Source of the DNA: Musa acuminata AAA Group
Lineage: Eukaryota > Streptophyta > Magnoliopsida > Zingiberales > Musaceae
DNA: 64,000 nucleotides
Assembly (NCBI RefSeq): GCF_036884655.1
Contig: NC_088348.1
Coordinates: 21,269,001-21,333,000 of the forward strand
Reading direction: 5' to 3'
The translations under genes were made by a program, and so were the position numbers. Under the pieces are notes generated by a model. That model saw only the letters and a list, made by a program, of their open reading frames with translations. It searched no databases and had not been told where the DNA came from. Shown here one piece after another: positions 32,850 through 45,341 of this stretch; the first letter of the stretch is position 1; every line of letters begins with the position of its first letter.

Positions 32850-34608
32850 TGTTGAATCTCGGATTTTGATGATGAAGTCAATTGTCAATTGTTTGTCTAA
32901 TCTGTGTGTTGAGATAAGTGTGCAGGATTAACTACGATGAAAGTAAGACATGCAGCAGGAGTTGCGCCGGAGTCATGACAATGATCACGTTGGGAGTTCA
33001 AGAGCTCGACGGAAGTTCGAACAGTCGTCGGAGGTTCTGCGGGAACAAATCCGAGAAGTCCAGAAGCCTGCCAAAGGAGCTCGTCGGAACTTGTCAAGTG
33101 GATCGTCGCAAGTCCAGGAGTTTTCTGGAAGTCCGCAGGAGGATCACCGAGGGTTCGTCGGATGATCGACGGAAGTTCGCCGGAAACTCGCCGGAAGAAG
33201 CGATTGACGCACCGGAGCAAGCTGCAGAATATGTCTTAGGAAATAATCGTAGTTAGCACATTGATTAAGTTAGAAATGGGAGGTGATCCCATTAGCTTAA
33301 TCTTGGAGCAATTGGGCCCTTGAAAGAATCAAATTGGGCCGAATGGATTAACCCATTCGGACCTTGATTGCTGTGGGAGGTGCAACCGCCCAAGCCAGGA
33401 GGTAGCACCGCCCAGGCTATGTCTCCCAGCGAGACTGGGCGGTGCAACCGCCCCAGCCAAGAGGTGGCACCGCCCCGGGCTCAGTCTCCGAGCGAGATTG
33501 GGCGGTGCAACCTCTTCTGTCAAGAGGTAGCACCGCCAGAGCTCAAGTTTCGAGCTCTGCCAGGCGGTGCAACCTCCCCAGTCAGGCGGTGCAATTGTCT
33601 GAGCTCGGTCTTCGAGCTCTGGCAGAGAGGTGCAACCGCCCCTGACAGAGGTGGCACCGCCCAGAGGCTCAGTCTTCGAGCTCTGCCAGGCGGTGCAACC
33701 GCCCTAGTCAGGAGGTGCAACCGCCTGATCCCGGAATTCCGGGAATTGACAGATTTAAGCTCCAAATTTGAACTGGGTTGGGGCCTATAAATACCCCACC
33801 CATTCAGCACTGAAAGCACAGAACACACACTCGAAATCTTGCTGTCTTTCTGTGGTTCTTAGAGCTCAAAACTGCTAGTTCTCCTCTTTCTGTTCTTCAA
33901 AGTTTGAGTTGTAAAGAGAGGAGAGAAAACTTCTGTAAGGGTTGTCTCCTAAGCCCGTCAAAAGGAGTGAATATGTAAGAGGGTGGTTGGCCTTCGCCTA
34001 TTGAAGGAAGGCCTCTAGTTGACGTCGGTGACCTCGTCGGTGGAGGAAGCCAAAAGTGGAGCAGGTCAAGATTGACCGAATCACTCTAAATCTCGGTTTG
34101 CATTTCCTTTTAGCATTTTACCTTCACTGCAAACTTCTCAATAGCTTACTGCCCTCTGCAATTTTACGAACGAGTTTCAAGGTTTAGACGTAAATCTGCG
34201 TTTAGACGTAAATCTGCGTTTAGACGTAAATCTGCGTTTAGACGTAAATCTACTTTTTCGTATGATCATCATATTGCAGATTGCGTTTACGTTTTAAGCT
34301 TTACCATAACTGCACACTGCCTTTATACTCCTGCTTAAACTACGTCTTATCTAATCAAGTGATTTACGAATCAGCATTTAGACGTAAATCAGTTTCTTCG
34401 TACGAACGTCGGATTTCAGTTTGCGCCGATATTCTGATTTTCATCGTAGCTGCAAACTGCCTGCTTAGTTTGACTTTAACCTTGCTTAGTATCAACTTTC
34501 ATACAGAAGTTATTTTTATCGTTCGAACGCAGCTTTCGATTTTAATCGCAGAAAGTTTTCCGCTGCACTAATTCACCCCCCCCCCTCTTAGTGCTCTCGA
34601 TCCTAACA
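32850..34608 (+). repeat. A 3' LTR
   Basis: 1759 bp, matching the 5' LTR. U3 dyad array about 33368-33730, TATAAATA at 33786-33793. It carries four gtttagacgtaaatct(gc) units (about 34187-34254) where the 5' LTR has two, which explains most of the length difference. It ends gatcctaaca and is followed by the TSD ctaat and D's protease. Confidence 0.93.
33368..33793 (+). promoter_or_regulatory. A 3' LTR dyad array plus TATA box
   Basis: Same organisation as the 5' LTR array: about ten GGCGGT-N3-ACCGCC dyads with gagctctg linkers and TATAAATA at 33786-33793. One dyad has decayed to ggcggtgcaattgtc. Confidence 0.72.
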
Positions 34609-34613
34609 CTAAT

Positions 34614-35770
34614 AACTTTCTAAACAGTAAGGTTGCTGTCCAAATGGCTTTACCTATCGAGAATTGCAGCAGGTTTGACGTTAAAGTCGCCAATGGATGG
34701 ATTTTGAAGTATGATCATAAGCGCCCGCAAGTGAAACTATTGCTGATCATGAGGCCTTACCAAGAGATAATTGCATATTTCTTCCTTCTCCCTCTTGATG
34801 ATCATGAGGCCATGCTCAGAATTAAATGGTTGACGACATTATGTGATATTTCTTGGAATTTTATGCAACTAATTATGAAATTTTATAGTAAGGAGAGACA
34901 GGTGATATTGAACAGGAAACGTGGGGGCAACGTAATGACGATTTGCACACAACAAATGGATAAGGTTTTACATAAAGCATGTAGTGGCTTTTTGGCATAA
35001 CTTGAGCAACAAACTAAAGGAGAGCTAATAGAATTTGAAGATCCAAACCTACTTCCTTTGCTTGCTGAAATTTCAGATATATTTGACGAATCACACAACC
35101 TACCTCTTACCCGTCGGTATGATTATTATATAACGATTCTTTCAGGAAAACCTCTAGCAAATACTCGGTCATATCAGTATCTACATCTCTAGAATGATGA
35201 AATAGAAAGGATTATAAAAGAGATGCTCGAAACAGGAGTTATTCGGCTAAGTTGCAACCTCTACTCTTCACCGGTGCTACTTGTACGCAAGAAGGACGGA
35301 ACATGGTAAATATGCGTTGATTACCGAGCTCTCAATGGCATAACCATCAAGGATAAATACCCTATTCTAGTAGTAGATGAATTGCTAGATGTAAGGGAGC
35401 ACAAATCTTTACAAAGCTAGACCTTTGATGTATCATCAAATACAAGTATACGAAGAAGTCATACCGAAAACCGCCTTTCGAACACACAACGACCACTATG
35501 AATTTTTGCTTTTTTCAACAAAAGGTGGAATATCTTGGGCATATCATATCAGAGGAAGGTGTGACGGTGGACCCCTTCAAAATTGGAGCAATGCAAAATT
35601 GGCCTACCCCGAGGAACATAAAATTGCTACATGGCTTTCTAGGTTTAACAGGCTACTACCGTAAGTTCATGAAAAACTATGGAAAGATCATTGCACCACT
35701 CACTTCTCTACTAAAAAATGATACCTTCCAATGGTTGGACAAACCTCCGCTGCCTTCGACAAACTTAAGG
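34614..35770 (+). pseudogene. D protease-reverse transcriptase remnant
   Basis: D resumes in protease ([19 protein letters not shown], 34644-34700) and proceeds to [22 protein letters not shown] (about 35235-35295), [20 protein letters not shown] (about 35308-35370), and [11 protein letters not shown] (about 35477-35509). The sequence then jumps straight to [20 protein letters not shown], so the block with the catalytic [YF]xDD motif is deleted. [16 protein letters not shown] follows (about 35645-35690). Several stops exist (35000, about 35309, about 35426). RT is inactive. Confidence 0.88.
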
Positions 35771-36230
35771 CAGCCATGACGACGATGCTGGTGCTAGCAC
35801 TACCAGATTTCAACCGACCCTTCATCATTGAGGCCGATGCATCTGGAGACAGAATGGGAGACATTCTCATGCAAGATGGTTGACCACTCACATTCATTAG
35901 CAAGGCATTGTCTCCCCCCTATTAAAACATATTAACATATGATAAGGAGATGCTCGCCATTGTGCACGCAGTAACGAGGTGGAGATCGTACTTAATCAGG
36001 CGATGCTTTCAAATCAAGACCGACCATAAAAGCCTAAAATATCTCTTGGAGCAGAAGATATCTTCTTCCGAGTAGCAAAAATGGGTAACAAAGGTTCTTG
36101 GATATGATTATGAAATAACTTATAAAAAGGGGAAAGAGAATGTTGTTGCAGATGCACTTTTACGACTACCTAAGCAAGCTGAATTTTTGGCCATTTCACT
36201 TTCGACTAGTGACTTACTTGAGGATATTAG
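35771..36230 (+). pseudogene. D RNase H remnant
   Basis: LALPDFNRPFIIEADASG (about 35793-35845) with the first catalytic Asp, ILTYDKEMLAIVHAVTRWRS (about 35930-35985) with the catalytic Glu, IKTDHKSLKYLLEQ (about 36013-36055) with the second Asp, and YDYEITYKKGKENVVADAL (about 36100-36160). Stops at about 35882, 35922 and 36074 break the frame. This is the best-preserved pol domain of D. Confidence 0.88.
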
Positions 36231-36734
36231 ATGGAATAGCAAGAAGATTCGGAGACCAGTAAGATCATAAAAAAATTAGAGGAAGCACCAAGCTCCGTGG
36301 CTCATTACAATTGGGACTCAAAAGAATTACACTATAAGGGACACATTGTGCTTATGATAAATTCTACTTGCATCTTTACGAGTAGATTTTGGACAAAATT
36401 ATTCCATATGCAGGGTACTAAATTGAAAAGGAGTACGGCATATCACCCACAAACCGACGGCCAGACGGAAGTTGTAAATAGGTGCTTGGAGATAGCCCAA
36501 AGCCACCCACCAAACATGACTACCTAAGGAGAACTTTAGACCCAGCTAAGTGCCATTATTGATCGACGGATCATGACTCAACGATGATGACTCACTACTG
36601 AAGTGCTAATATAGTAGGCAAACCTACCAATAGAAGATGTCACTTGGGAGAACTATGACGACTTGAAGATCAAATTCTCAGAATTCATGAATCGTCAGCC
36701 TCAGGGACAAGACTGATTTGAAGAGGGCGGGTCT
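36231..36734 (+). pseudogene. D integrase remnant, pol tail and PPT
   Basis: Only fragments of integrase survive. One reading [18 protein letters not shown] (36297-36350) precedes the lost HHCC domain. The next jumps to [20 protein letters not shown] and [20 protein letters not shown] (about 36380-36490). Most of the core, including the first catalytic Asp, is deleted. The tail (about 36530-36710: LSAIIDRRIM, EDVTWENYDDLKIKF) matches that of F. PPT is gaagagggcgggtc at 36721-36734. Confidence 0.85.
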
Positions 36735-37127
36735 GTTAGGACTCTAGCTAGGAGAGTCCTAATTGAGAGGGACATTCATGTAAAACCTACCTAAGCCGAC
36801 CTATATTAAAGAGGTGAAAAGGCCGACTAGGGTTAGGAGGTTGTTTCTTAGAGAAGAATTAGGAGTTGTAAAGGAATAGGAGTCTTGAGTAGGAGTCCTA
36901 TTAGGAGTTAGTTAGAAGTAGGAGTCTTGAGTAGGAGTCCTATTAGGAGTTAGGGTTTAGAAGCCCTATAAATAATCATGTATTTCTCCTCTTTTGATAA
37001 GCAATAGATGAATCTTTTCTACAGCCTTTGAGCAGCAACTTGGAGGGAGGAACCCCTATAGAGTTCCAAGGAGGCCGATCCCCTAAAGAGATCAACCCCA
37101 AGTTTAGAATCTACAAGGGTTCTAACA
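36735..37127 (+). repeat. D 3' LTR
   Basis: 393 bp, matching 6808-7201 with about 17 substitutions by eye. TATAAATA at 36967-36974. It ends gttctaaca before the TSD cggta (37128-37132). Confidence 0.93.
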
Positions 37128-37132
37128 CGGTA

Positions 37133-38013
37133 CCACCGCTTGACATAATCTCGAAGACTGTGCCATGACGGTGTCGCCTCTTGGGTCACTGTTTAGCCCT
37201 TTTCATTGGGCCCAACATAGTTCGTTCATGAGCCCAACTGGCCCCTAATCGGGTTGGCCCAATTCCAATCCCAATTATATGCTATCTATGAATTCTAAGA
37301 TATTTACTAAGCTAAACAAGTCCGTAAGTCTAGTTTCTTCCGATGAGCTTCCGGTGATTCTTCCAACGAACTTCCAACGATCTCCCGATAATGTTCTAGC
37401 GGACTCTTGGCAAGCTCATGGACTTCACGATGATCTTCTTGGCAAGTTCCAATGAGCTTCTTTGGCACACTCCTAGACTTCTCGATCAATTCTGGCAGAA
37501 CTTTCGACAAACATCCGGACTTCCGACGAACTTTCGAACTCCTAACAAAATCGCATTCTCGACTCCAGGTCTTCATTTTGCTTTATGTCTTGCTATCATA
37601 GTTAATCCTATACACGTAAAACACACTTCGATCTAGACAATTATTACTAAGCATGAATTATGTTGTCCGGCATGTCATTGGTCCATCGATGCTTCGTCTA
37701 ATTCTTTGGTGCATCATCCTTTCTTGTGGCCTATTGCCCAATTGGCAAATTGACCTCCGCAACTCCAATATCCTTGGCATAATATCTGCTCTTCTTGGCC
37801 CGATGCCCGAAACCGTGGCCTGAATCCTTCTATTGATACGTCGACCGATCATTCGATGCGACATCCAATCTTCTGACATGTTTCCCTGGCCCAACATGAT
37901 TTTTCCTACTTTAAATGTCTCTCCCTGATCGAAGCATCATGCGTCACTCAAAACGCATATCAAATCATAAATACTTATCAATTGGTTTCATCATTAAAAT
38001 ATGAGATTTAATA
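37133..38013 (-). repeat. E 3' LTR, part 2
   Basis: Continues the LTR interrupted at 6807: ccaccgcttgacataatctcgaagactgtgcc matches 41804-41835 in E's right LTR. It ends atgagatttaata at 38013, with the terminal TG complement decayed to TA. Together with part 1 the LTR is about 1.48 kb. Confidence 0.88.
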
Positions 38014-41000
38014 ATCTCCCCCTTTTTTATGATGACAACCAATTGATGACGGAGTTAACCTTAACTCCCCCTATCAATATGTCATATTAATAGAACCTTG
38101 AATTCTAGCTGAATTCAAGTCATTGTAAATTTCATCATAAATATTTGCAACATGTCATCATGCATAACATAATCATACTTCTCCCCCTTTGTCATCAATA
38201 AAAAGGAGAAGTATAACTTTCAAGTGTTTGGACATACAAGTTCAAATCATTGCATACTAAACAAAAACTCCATTTTAATTAGTATGCAAGCTAGCAATAA
38301 TTTTACAACATTTTAAAACATGCAAGCTAGCAATTTTGAGATGTTCAAGAAAGCAACTCTTGCTTCTTGAAATATACAAGTTTGTAAATTTTGCTAGATG
38401 TGCAAGTTAGCATGTTTGCTTCTTGAGAGAAGCAAGATTGTACTTCTTTCTCCATGTAATTTGCAAGCTAGCAAATTTTTGCTTCCTTTGCAATGTTTTA
38501 GCTAGCAATTTTGCTTCCTTTGCAAATTGCGAGTTTCTAAATTTTACAAGATGAGCTAGCAATATTTCTCCCCCTTTGTCATTATAAAAAAAAAAGGGAA
38601 GAATACAATGTTATAATTCTTTTCCCTGTACAACAATTTTCAAAGCATGACAAAGGTAAACAACAAAAATGAATGTCAAAAGATCATATATCATTTTTGA
38701 CAAGTTTCTTCTTTTGTAACTAGAAAGCATGATAGGAAAATAATTTTGATTCAAAAAGAAGATTCAAGTCTAAAATTCGAGAAATCATGATTCGAAAAAG
38801 AATGTATAAGGAGAGTTTATACATTTTTTGCAATTTGCCTAAATTTAACATTCAAACTAGCAATTTTCTTTCGCCCCTTTATTGTAATCAAGGAAGAAGT
38901 AGAGTGGAAGAATACAATTTTTACATCAATGCTCTACTTATAACATGAAGTTTACAACCACAAATACAAAGGAATTTACACATCATGTCATGAAAGATAA
39001 TATCAAATATCATGTGAATACTAATAGACATGATTCATTTTGATAAGTATTCTCTTTAATAAAATACAAGAAGTCATTTGAGAATAAAAGTGAGAGATCT
39101 TGATTTATATAAAAAAATTATCAAGTTTTGATTCCGAGAATTCAAGATCAATGATATAGATAAAAATTTTTTCTATAGTAAATAAAGTCATGAGAGAACA
39201 CAAACGATCTCGATTCATATATAATATCTCTCAATTCATTATGAATCATAAAAATTATAATTCCAAAAAATCATAATTCAATTAGAAAATCTCCTCTTAA
39301 GAAAATACCAAGTAGAATCGTGGGAGAACGATTAATAAAAAAAAACTTGATTCATAATAAACCTTAATTTGTAAATATCAAGGAATCAAGATCATAATTT
39401 GGATAAAAATTTATTCAAATTTAAATCATCAAATCATCAAAAACACTTTCATAGTTCAAGAGATTCAAAATAATATAAATAGATTTATCAATCTCTTATT
39501 CAAAACTCAATAAGATAAAAAAAAAATTTCGAGAAAAATATTTTCCTCTTTATAGTTGTTTCAATTCATATGATTTATTTTATACAAGCATACCTTTATC
39601 ATTTATACCAAACAAAAATATACATCATTTTTAAAATTGAAAATGCCACTTTTATTATGGTAAAAGTCAATAATCCATAAATCGTAAGAATCATCATGCA
39701 TAATTTTAAAAGATAAACTAATTAAGCATGATCTCAAATCATCAATACTTTAGGCATGACATCAATTTCAAGGTATAACATGCACAATTTCATATTAAGC
39801 ATGATATCAAACCTCTTAACATTTTCATTAAGACATCAAGATACATATTATTTCTTCTTAAAAACATACATAGGATTATCATTACATTTAAATCTAACAT
39901 TTTATTCCTTTATCATAAAATATGCAATTTTTATGATCATTATTAGAAGGATAAACATGATTCCAATTTTTTATTTTTTCATTACATTATTAAACATGTA
40001 ATTTTCAAGAAAAATAATTTTTCTAACTAAATTAACAATAACTCATGAAAAGCATTATGTAATTTCAAAGTAAACTAAGGGCATTTTGATTACCTTATCA
40101 TCAAAAACCATTAAGATGTAGTTTGTCACCTCGCATTTGTTGATTTTCTCCTCGTCTTCAGATGAGCTCGATTTATCTTTTGGCAACTTCTTCTTGCATT
40201 CATAGTAAGTAGTTCCGCTCTTTTTATGTTCACTTTTATTCTTTAATCATTATTTCGTGAACTTTTTAAATTTCATGAGGAGTTCAAGTTCACCATCACT
40301 TAAGCTTATGCTCAAGTGGTCTTCTTTTGTTCGAAGTGCTAATTCCTTTATGTTCATTGGAAGGTTGTTCTCAAGTTCGTTTTGTGCATTGTATACCATT
40401 TCATATGTCATCAATGAACCAAAAAGTTCTTCAAGTGAAAAATTATTAAGATCTTTTGCCTCTTGTATTGCGGTTACTTTCGGATCCCAACTCTTATTAA
40501 GAGAACGTAAAATTTTGTTTATAAGTTCAAAATCCGAAAAACTTCTACCAAGTGCTTCTAAACCATTAACGACATTCGTAAAATGAGTGTACATGTCTCC
40601 AATGGTTTCTCTTGGTTTCATATGAAACAGTTCAAAATCATGCATTAAAAAGTTAATTTTTGAATTTTTAACTTTGCTAGCGCCTTCATATGTGATTTCA
40701 AGAGTATGCCAAATATCAAAAGTCATTTCATAAGTAGAAACCCAATTGAATTTAATTTTGTCTAAAGGGCAAAATAAAGCATTCATAGCCTTTACATTTA
40801 AAAAGAAAGTCTTCTTCTCCAACTCATTCCAATTGTTCATTAGAAGAGAAGACCTTCGAAAATCATTTTCCACAATACTCCATAAATTTAAATCCAAAGA
40901 AAGTAAGAAAACTCTCATTCGAGTTTTCCAATATGTGTAGTCCATCCCATTAAACAAGGGAGGACAAATGAGAGAAAGTCCCACTTGAAAATTGAAAAGA

Positions 41001-41055
41001 GCCATTTCTCTTTGGGTGTTAAACCAAATGAGAAAAATGAAGCTCTGATACCAAC
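38014..41055 (-). mobile_element. E internal region (gag-only Sirevirus-type element)
   Basis: PPT is the complement of 38014-38028. The non-coding part (38029-40249) keeps the B/C order: polypurine motifs (complements of about 38178-38196 and 38566-38580), the 'gcaagctagcaat' block (38240-38600), then the AT-rich 'tcatgat' block. Gag is 40250-41005. PBS is the complement of 41042-41053 (TGGTATCAGAGC). No pol relic is seen. Both LTR termini have changed from TG/CA, and gag carries a frameshift, so E is older than B and C. Confidence 0.88.
40250..41005 (-). pseudogene. E gag (frameshifted near its C-terminus)
   Basis: 251 codons from the ATG at 41003-41005: LFNGMDYTYWKTRMRVFLLS, LNVKAMNALFCPLDKIKFNW (diverged from NALFCALDKNEFNR), WHTLEITYEGASKVKNSKIN, EELFGSLMTYEM and LSDGELELLMKFKKF, then a premature stop. 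Further along (40040-40130 on the minus strand) another frame still encodes VIKMPLVYFEIT, the same ending as in B and C. So it descends from the truncated gag and then lost its frame. Confidence 0.85.
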
Positions 41056-42492
41056 TATTAGGAATAAGTCAACACTAAGAGGGGGGGCTGAATTAGTACA
41101 GCGGTATAATCATATATTCAAATCGTTTCATTTCGATTAAAACCGATTCTTACGAAAACCATTTCGTAAAGATCTTAACTTGAAACATGTTCATAAATGT
41201 ATTGAAAGCAATAAGCAAGAAAAGAAGTTTGCAGTTAAAGTAAATTGCTCAAGACAAAATGCAAACCAGTTTTTATAGTGGTTCAGTCGTCGTGACCTAC
41301 ATCCACTCCACTGATTCCTCTTCTGTCAAGGCCACCGACATCCACTATCGGTCTTTCTTCAATAGGCGAAGACCAACCACCTTTTACAACTCGATTTTCC
41401 TTTTACTGGGTTTAGGAGATAACCCTTACACCCCCACTCACTCCTCTTAAACTATTCTAACACTTAAAACTTTGAGAGGAGTTCACACAAGATTACAATA
41501 GTGTTTCTTTCTTTTTTACTCTCAAGTCTTATGTGTTTTAACCAGGGATGAGAGGGGTATTTATAGGCTTCAAGTTGATTCAAACTTGGAGTCTAAAAAG
41601 GTCTCATCCCGGGTCTCCTAAGTATAGGCGGTACCACCGCCTATGATGGGCAATACCATCGCCAATGTCAGTCTAACACTGGCCGATACCACCGCTTGAC
41701 AAGGGCAGTGCCACTGCCTAGCACCCTGCCACTAGGTGACACCATGCCCAGTTTGGGTGGTACCATCGCTTGTATCCTCTCAGAGACTATGTCTGGGCGG
41801 TACCACCGCCAGACATAATCTCGGAGACTGTGCCACGATGGTGTCACCTCTTGGGTCACTATTTAGGCCTTTTCATTAGGACCAACACAGTTCATACATG
41901 GGCCCAACTGGCCCCTAATTGGGTTGGCCCAATTCCAATCTTAATTATGTGCTAACTACAAATTCTAAAACATTTACTAAGCTAAACAAGTCCGTAAGTC
42001 TAGTTTCTTCCGGCAAGCTTTGAGTGAACTTCCAATGATCTCTCAACAATGTTCTAACGGACTCCCGACTTGCTCTTGGACTTCATGACGATCTTCTTGG
42101 CAAGTTTCGATGAGCTTCTTTGGCAAGCTCCTGGACTTTTCGGTCAATTCCGGCAGAACTTTCGATGAACGTCCGGACTTCCGACGAACTCTCGAACTCC
42201 TAATAAAATTACGTTCTCGACTCCGGGACTTCATTTTGCTTTATGCCTTGCTATCGTAGTTAATCCTGCACATGTAAAACATACTTCAATCTAGACAATT
42301 ATTACTAAGCATGAATCATGTTGTCCGGCATTTCATTGGCCCATCGATGCTTCGTCCGATTCTTCGGTGCATCGTCCTTTCTTGCGGCCTATTGCCCAAT
42401 CGGCCAGTTAACCTCCATAACTCCGATATCCTTGGCATAATATCTGCTCTTCTTGGCCCAATGCCTGAAACCATGGCCGGAAGCCTTCTGTC
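41056..42492 (-). repeat. E 5' LTR, right end missing
   Basis: About 1437 bp: tattaggaataagtcaacac, TATA box (complement of 41558-41565), dyad array (about 41630-41830, ggcggtaccaccgcc type), gaacttcc and gatctagacaattatt phrases. It stops after gccttctgtc, where the K LTR begins. The part that would follow (gatacgtcgacc to cgagattcaaca) is not found intact at the expected place, so no TSD can be shown for E. Confidence 0.85.
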
Positions 42493-44122
42493 TATTAGGA
42501 AAAGAGTCGGTACTAAGAGAGGGGAGTGAATTAGTGCAACGGTAAAAATTACATCGGTTCAAAACTTCGTTACGATTAAATCCGTTTCCGACAAAAAACT
42601 ATTTCATAAAGGTATTAACTTTGAAAGCATACAGAAGAGTGTAGTGGATGTAAATCAAGTAAAGTAGTTTGTAGTAAAGTAAATTGCATAAAAGAAACGC
42701 AAATCAGATTTTTATAGTGGTTCGATCGTCATGACCTACATCCACTTAACTAATTCCTCTTCCGTTGAGGCCACCGGCATCCACTATTGGTCTTCTTTTA
42801 ATGGGAAAAGACTAATTACCCTTTTACACCCCTCTTCTCCTTTTCATAGGTTTAGAAGACAACCTTTTACAACCCTCTTTTATAAGGTATCCCTCTCACA
42901 CATCCCTTAGAACTCTCTCGGGAGGAGGGAACTCAACTTTCTAAGGTTTACAAATTTAGAGTCATAGGGTTTTTTTCAATCTTTCTTACTTATCCATGCA
43001 AGAATAGCTAGGGTATTTATAGGCCCCAAATGGATTTAAATTTGGAGCCCAAAATTTAAACCCTCGATATTTCAGGGTACGGGTCGTACCACCGCCTGCA
43101 CTGGGCGATACCACCGCCTACACTGGGCGATACCACTGCCTGCAGCCTGACACTGGGCAGTACCACCGCCCAGACAGTCTCGGAGATTGAGTCTGGGTGG
43201 TACCACCACCCAGATTGGTGGTACCACCGCCTGACATAGTCTCGGAGACTGTGCCACGATGGTTTCATTTGTTTGGTCACTGTTTGAGCCTTTCTCTTGG
43301 CCCAACATAGCCCAAACTTGGCCCAACTATCTCCTAATTGGGTTGGCCCAACTGTCTCCGAATTGGGTTGGCCCAATTCTAATCTCTATTATGTGCTAAC
43401 TATGAATTTTAAGATATTTACTAAGCTAAACAAAGTCCGTAAGTCTAGGTTTCTTCCGGTGAGCTTTCAGCGAACTTCCGACGATATCTCGGTAATGTTC
43501 CAGCGGACTCCCAGCAAGCTCCTGAACTTCATGATGATCTTCTTGGTGAGTTCCGTTGAGCTTCTTTGGCAAGCTTAACTCCAGGATGAATGTCAATTCC
43601 AACAGAACTTCCAACTAACGTTTGGACTTCCGACGAACTCTCGAAGTCCCAACGAAATCGTGTTCTTGACTCTAGGACTTCATTTTGGTTTATGTCTTGC
43701 TATCATAGTTAATCCTGCACATGTAAAAACACATTTTGATCTAGACAATTATTACTAAGAATGAATCATGTTGTTCGGCATGTCATTGGTCCATCGACGC
43801 TTCGTTCGATTCTTCGACACATCGTCCTCTCTTGCGGCCTATTGCCCAATCGGCCAGTTGACCTCTGCAACTCCGATATCCTTGGCACAATATCCCCTCT
43901 TCTTGGCCCAATGTATGAATTCATGGCCCAAAGCCTTCTATCGATACGTCGACCGATCCTCCGACCCGACATCCAATCTTCTGACATATTTTTCTCTAGC
44001 CCAACATAATTTTTCCTGCTTTAATTGTCTCTCCCTGATCGAAGCATCCTGCGTCACTCAAAACGTAGATCAAATCATAAATACTATTAATTTGTTTCAT
44101 CATCAAAATCTGAGATTCAACA
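42493..44122 (-). repeat. K 3' LTR
   Basis: 1630 bp, minus strand: tattaggaaaagagtcggtac...ctgagattcaaca. TATA box is the complement of 43014-43021, dyad array about 43085-43230. It lies directly inside or against E's right LTR. Confidence 0.88.
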
Positions 44123-45341
44123 ATCTCCCCCTTTTTTATGATGACAACCAATTGATGACGGAGTTAACTTTAACTCCCAGAGTTTAACCAAACTCCCCCT
44201 ATCAATATGTCATATTGATAGAACTCTGTGATTCAAAAATCCAAGTAACATGTTATCATAAACTTATGCATAACATCGTACTTCTCTCCCTTTGTTATCA
44301 ACAAAAAGGAGAAGTGCCACTATCAAGTGTTTGAGATATAATGTCTAACATTGCATTTATCATCATACAATTTGTAAGCTAGAAAATTTAGCAAGTGTTC
44401 CCATGCAAGCTAGTAAATTTTTCATCACTTTATAACATGCATAATCACCAAATCATCATTATTTTTAAAGATATACAAGATTTTAAATTATGCAAGTTTG
44501 CATTTTTGCTTCTTAAGATAGGTAATCTATCAATTTTTTGGTGATGTTCAAGATAGCAAGCTCTTTCTTCTCTTTTGAGAAGTGTCATTTTCCTTTTCAA
44601 GCTAGCAAAATTATTTTATACAAGCTAGCAATTTGACAAATGTTACTTCTCCTTGAAGTATGAAGGCTAACAAGTTTTTGAAAAATAATACAAGATAACG
44701 AGTTAGCAAGAAACAATGTTTTACATGAAGCAAGCTACATAAAGTATGTTTGCATCTTTTCTTTAGATGTGCTAGCAAGCAAGCAAGTTTTTCTCCTTAC
44801 AATTTGTGAGCCAGCAAATTTTACACATATGAAAGTTGGTAAGATTTTTTACATCTTTTGGGATGAGCAAGCTTTTTGCTTCTTCTTGATGTATGCAAGC
44901 GAACAAAATTTCTCCCCCCTTGTCATTATCCAAAAACAAGGGAAGAAAATAATTTTGTAATTCCTTTTCCCTTTACAATAATTTTTAAATCATGACAAAG
45001 GCAATTAACAAAGATGAAAAATCAAGTCATGAATGTCAAAACAATTTTTTTATCATGAATATTTCATCAGTACATGCATCAATATCATAAGTTGAAGTAT
45101 TGCATGCATAATACCAAATCAACATTCATAATTACATAAATATTCTAGTCATTATTTCAATCATCAAAAAGTCAAGTCATGAATGTCAAAATCATAGTAT
45201 TTCATGCATTCATATCATCATATGAAGAATATCAAGAAGAACTTGGTGATGAGATATACTTCATGAATACAAGAAATTATACAAAGCCAAAAAATCATAT
45301 CATGAAAGATAAGATCATGTGAATACCAAAGGACATGATTA
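44123..45341 (-). repeat. K internal 3' region, truncated
   Basis: Begins with the PPT (complement of 44123-44138), then polypurine motifs (complements of about 44280-44295 and 44910-44925) and the 'gcaagctagcaa' block (44340-44930), then the AT-rich block. It ends abruptly near 45341, about 1.2 kb in, before any gag. No gene. Confidence 0.8.

Larger units (their letters stand above)
9594..34608 (+). mobile_element. A: non-autonomous Sirevirus-type element with extra ORF
   Basis: LTRs 9594-11318 and 32850-34608 are flanked by the TSD ctaat (9589-9593 and 34609-34613). After subtracting B and C, A is about 8.5 kb: PBS, gag with knuckle region, a short protease relic, a palindrome-bearing leader, a 369-codon extra ORF, the last 35 codons of RNase H, PPT and LTR. 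Integrase and most of RT-RNase H are absent, so A could move only with enzymes from a related autonomous element. G (45773-60294) has the same organisation, so this is a family and not one damaged copy. Confidence 0.92.
6808..37127 (+). mobile_element. D: Ty3/gypsy retrotransposon, host of nested A
   Basis: LTRs 6808-7201 and 36735-37127 differ by about 17 substitutions by eye (about 4%). A perfect TSD cggta flanks them (6803-6807 and 37128-37132). Without A (9594-34613 with one TSD), D is about 5.3 kb, the size of a short-LTR chromovirus. It carries PBS, AT-rich leader, gag, protease, RT, RNase H and an integrase remnant, all damaged. D sits inside E's left LTR. Lineage (Reina-like) is inferred from short LTRs, total size and the chromovirus-type pol tail. 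Confidence 0.93.
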
